From a bacterium (GTDB lineage: Bacteria > JAUVQV01 > DATDCY01), in the NCBI GenBank assembly GCA_036524115.1, contig DATDCY010000248.1:1-6446 (forward strand): a stretch of DNA of 6,446 nucleotides, written 5' to 3'. The position numbers and the translations under genes are program-made. Of the stretch, positions 5,249 to 6,446 are shown piece after piece; the first letter of the stretch is position 1; every line of letters begins with the position of its first letter. The notes beneath the pieces were generated by a model. It had not been told where the DNA came from. It searched no databases and was given only the letters and a program-made list of their open reading frames with translations.

Positions 5249-6368
5249 GCGACCCATGTCCGGGGAGGCGCAGGTCGGGGGGCCGCAGTATGACCGCACG
5301 GGGCGCTACTTCATCCTCGGGGCGCTGGCCGTGGCGCTCTTCCTCGCCTGGAAGCTCTTCCGGCCCTTCTTCTCCGCGATCGCGATAGCGGCGATCCTCG
5401 ACATCATCTTCTACCCCTTCTTCGACCGGCTGCGGCGGTCCTTCGGCGGCAGGGGCGGCCCGGCGGCCGCGCTCACCGTCGTGGTCGTCGTCCTCGTGGT
5501 CATCGTGCCGGTGGTGATCGTCGGCTTCCTCGTGACCAAGCAGGCGGTCGACCTCTACCAGTCGCTGACCGCGCGGGCGGCGGACGCGAGCCTCCTCGAC
5601 GGGCTGCTGCGGATTCGCGACTGGGACGCCGCCGAGGCCTGGCTCAGCGCCCACGCGCCCTGGCTGGACGTCAAGGCGCTGAACCTCAAGGGGATCGCGA
5701 TCAGCTTCCTCGGCAAGGTCAGCGACTACGGCGTGCGCATGGGCACCTCGGTCGCCTCCAACGTCGTGACCTCGGTCGGGACGTTCGCCGTCGTGCTCTT
5801 CTCGCTCTTCTTCTTCCTGCTCGACGGCGGGCGGTTCGCGCGCTGGGCCTCAGGGCTGGTGCCCCTGCACGACGACCACCTGCAGCAGCTGCAGCGGACC
5901 TTCGTGGGCATCGTCAAGTCCGCCGTGGTCGGCAGCGGCGTCGTCGCGCTCGTCCAGGGGGTCCTCGGCGGGTCGGCCTTCTGGCTTGTCGGGCTCCCGG
6001 GGACGCTCTGGGGGGCGGTCATGGCGTTCATGAGTCTCGTGCCGGTCGTCGGCTGCGCCATCGTCTGGCTCCCGGCGGCGCTGATCCTGTTCGCGCAGGG
6101 GCACACGGGCGCCGCGCTCTTCCTGCTGCTCTGGGGCTTCATCGTGATCTCGAGCGTCGACAACGTCGTGCGGATCCTCGTCGTCAAGGGGCCGGTCGAG
6201 ATGCACCCGCTGCTGATCTTCTTCTCGGTGCTCGGCGGCATCCAGTTCGCGGGGATGCTCGGCGTGGTCTTCGGCCCGCTCATCGTCGCGGTGGTCCAGG
6301 CCCTGCTGGAGATCTTCCGCTGCGAGTTCATGGAGCCGCCCGCCCCGCCGGCGGGGCAGGCGGGTTGA
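5247..6368 (+). CDS. AI-2E family (PerM/YdiK-type) membrane transporter
   Basis: This 373-residue integral membrane protein has the family's usual length and layout. Paired membrane segments sit at about 20-38 and 40-58, and a third at 74-98. A more polar stretch (100-165) follows, then a segment at 172-193. The C-terminal half holds the diagnostic motifs: VQGVLGGSAFWLVGLPG (236-252), the M-x-LVPVVG segment (262-269), DNVVRILVVKG (305-315), and HPLLIFFSVLGG followed by FGPLIVAV (342-349). The family includes the E. coli autoinducer-2 exporter TqsA and sodium/proton antiporters, so transport is expected but the substrate cannot be told from sequence. The span begins at the first ATG. ATG 5256 (residue 4) fits the -10 box better, and neither has a Shine-Dalgarno. 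It diverges from the CDP-alcohol operon, and its stop overlaps the next gene by four bases (TTGA), suggesting co-transcription. Confidence 0.92.
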   Translation: MRPMSGEAQVGGPQYDRTGRYFILGALAVALFLAWKLFRPFFSAIAIAAILDIIFYPFFDRLRRSFGGRGGPAAALTVVVVVLVVIVPVVIVGFLVTKQAVDLYQSLTARAADASLLDGLLRIRDWDAAEAWLSAHAPWLDVKALNLKGIAISFLGKVSDYGVRMGTSVASNVVTSVGTFAVVLFSLFFFLLDGGRFARWASGLVPLHDDHLQQLQRTFVGIVKSAVVGSGVVALVQGVLGGSAFWLVGLPGTLWGAVMAFMSLVPVVGCAIVWLPAALILFAQGHTGAALFLLLWGFIVISSVDNVVRILVVKGPVEMHPLLIFFSVLGGIQFAGMLGVVFGPLIVAVVQALLEIFRCEFMEPPAPPAGQAG

Positions 6369-6378
6369 GCCGCCCGCC
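6333..6378 (+). repeat. Hairpin with flanking 12-base direct repeat at the AI-2E/HAD junction
   Basis: GAGCCGCCCGCC occurs at 6333-6344 and again at 6367-6378. Between them is a perfect palindrome CCCCGCC/GGCGGGG (6343-6356), whose arms extend outward with one mismatch. The structure spans the end of one gene and the start of the next. It may modulate translation at the overlap, or simply reflect GC-rich low-complexity coding sequence. Confidence 0.35.
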
Positions 6379-6446
6379 GCCGCCGCGGGCGGTCCTCTTC
6401 GACGCCGTCGCGACGCTGATCCGCCCCTGGCCGTCGGTGGGCGCGG
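6365..6446 (+). CDS. HAD-family hydrolase, N-terminal fragment (cut by window edge)
   Basis: Twenty-seven codons are visible, starting from a TTG that overlaps the upstream TGA. They read SRPPPPRAVLFDAVATLIRP and continue WPSVGA. VLFDAVATLI is HAD motif I with nucleophile Asp13. The usual second Asp two residues later is Val, as in HAD-IA subfamilies I recall with LFDAVGTLI. The substrate is unknown; such proteins are often phosphatases or dehalogenase-like. No other start codon precedes motif I in this frame after the upstream stop. Upstream bases are G-rich (AGGCGGG) and could serve as a weak ribosome binding site. It is the second gene of a likely two-gene unit with the AI-2E protein. Confidence 0.65.
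   Translation, partial: MSRPPPPRAVLFDAVATLIRPWPSVGA

Noticed and set aside
4040-5293. 417-residue plus-strand frame opposite the CDP-alcohol operon
   Set aside because: Antisense to a protein with the complete CDP-alcohol signature. Low-complexity Arg/Glu/Val/Gln composition and no domain.
5132-5299. N-terminal extension of the CDP-alcohol phosphotransferase to ATG 5299
   Set aside because: It would overlap the AI-2E coding start and both divergent promoters. The added 56 residues have no recognisable feature, while GTG 5131 has a good ribosome binding site.
4113-5654. 513-residue minus-strand frame overlapping three genes
   Set aside because: It crosses the divergent promoter region and the start of the AI-2E gene, with no domain signal.

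Overview
The window is very GC-rich (by eye about 70 percent) and densely coded. It looks like a chromosomal segment of a Gram-negative bacterium, perhaps a deltaproteobacterium-like lineage or a similar high-GC environmental phylum. The phylum is inferred from the base composition, the style of the RND and CDP-alcohol enzymes, and a C-run/G-run palindrome of a kind I recall from such genomes. No marker gene here settles it. There are no RNA genes, CRISPR arrays or insertion sequences that I can see.

Layout. Positions 1-1274 (minus) hold the N-terminal 424 residues of an RND/MMPL-type exporter that runs off the left edge. A 182-base divergent intergenic region follows. Next, 1457-3322 (plus) encodes a 621-residue LtaS/OpgB-like phosphoglycerol transferase or sulfatase-fold membrane enzyme. 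It converges, across a 53-base gap carrying a short palindrome, on a two-gene minus-strand operon. That operon is a CDP-alcohol phosphotransferase (5131-4154) followed by a sugar/inositol-phosphate-type nucleotidyltransferase (4143-3376). A second divergent promoter region (5132-5246) leads to an AI-2E/PerM-family membrane protein (5247-6368, plus). Its stop codon overlaps the start of a HAD-family hydrolase cut by the right edge.

How the genes may work together. The nucleotidyltransferase and the CDP-alcohol phosphotransferase form a natural pair: the first makes a CDP-alcohol, the second transfers the phospho-alcohol onto an acceptor. Their closest described model is the IPCT/DIPPS enzyme pair for di-myo-inositol phosphate, although another CDP-alcohol is possible. 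With the LtaS-like enzyme and the RND exporter nearby, the window reads as a cell-envelope or polar-headgroup neighbourhood. That functional link is inference from gene order only.

Regulation. Three of the four complete genes have recognisable sigma-70-like promoters close to the start. For the LtaS-like gene and the AI-2E gene the predicted transcription start falls at or within a few bases of the ATG, with no Shine-Dalgarno, suggesting leaderless mRNAs. The CDP-alcohol operon instead has a short leader and a purine-rich ribosome binding site. The two promoters of the 5132-5255 region share an inverted 9-base element, TTCTGCTAT, overlapping both -10 boxes.
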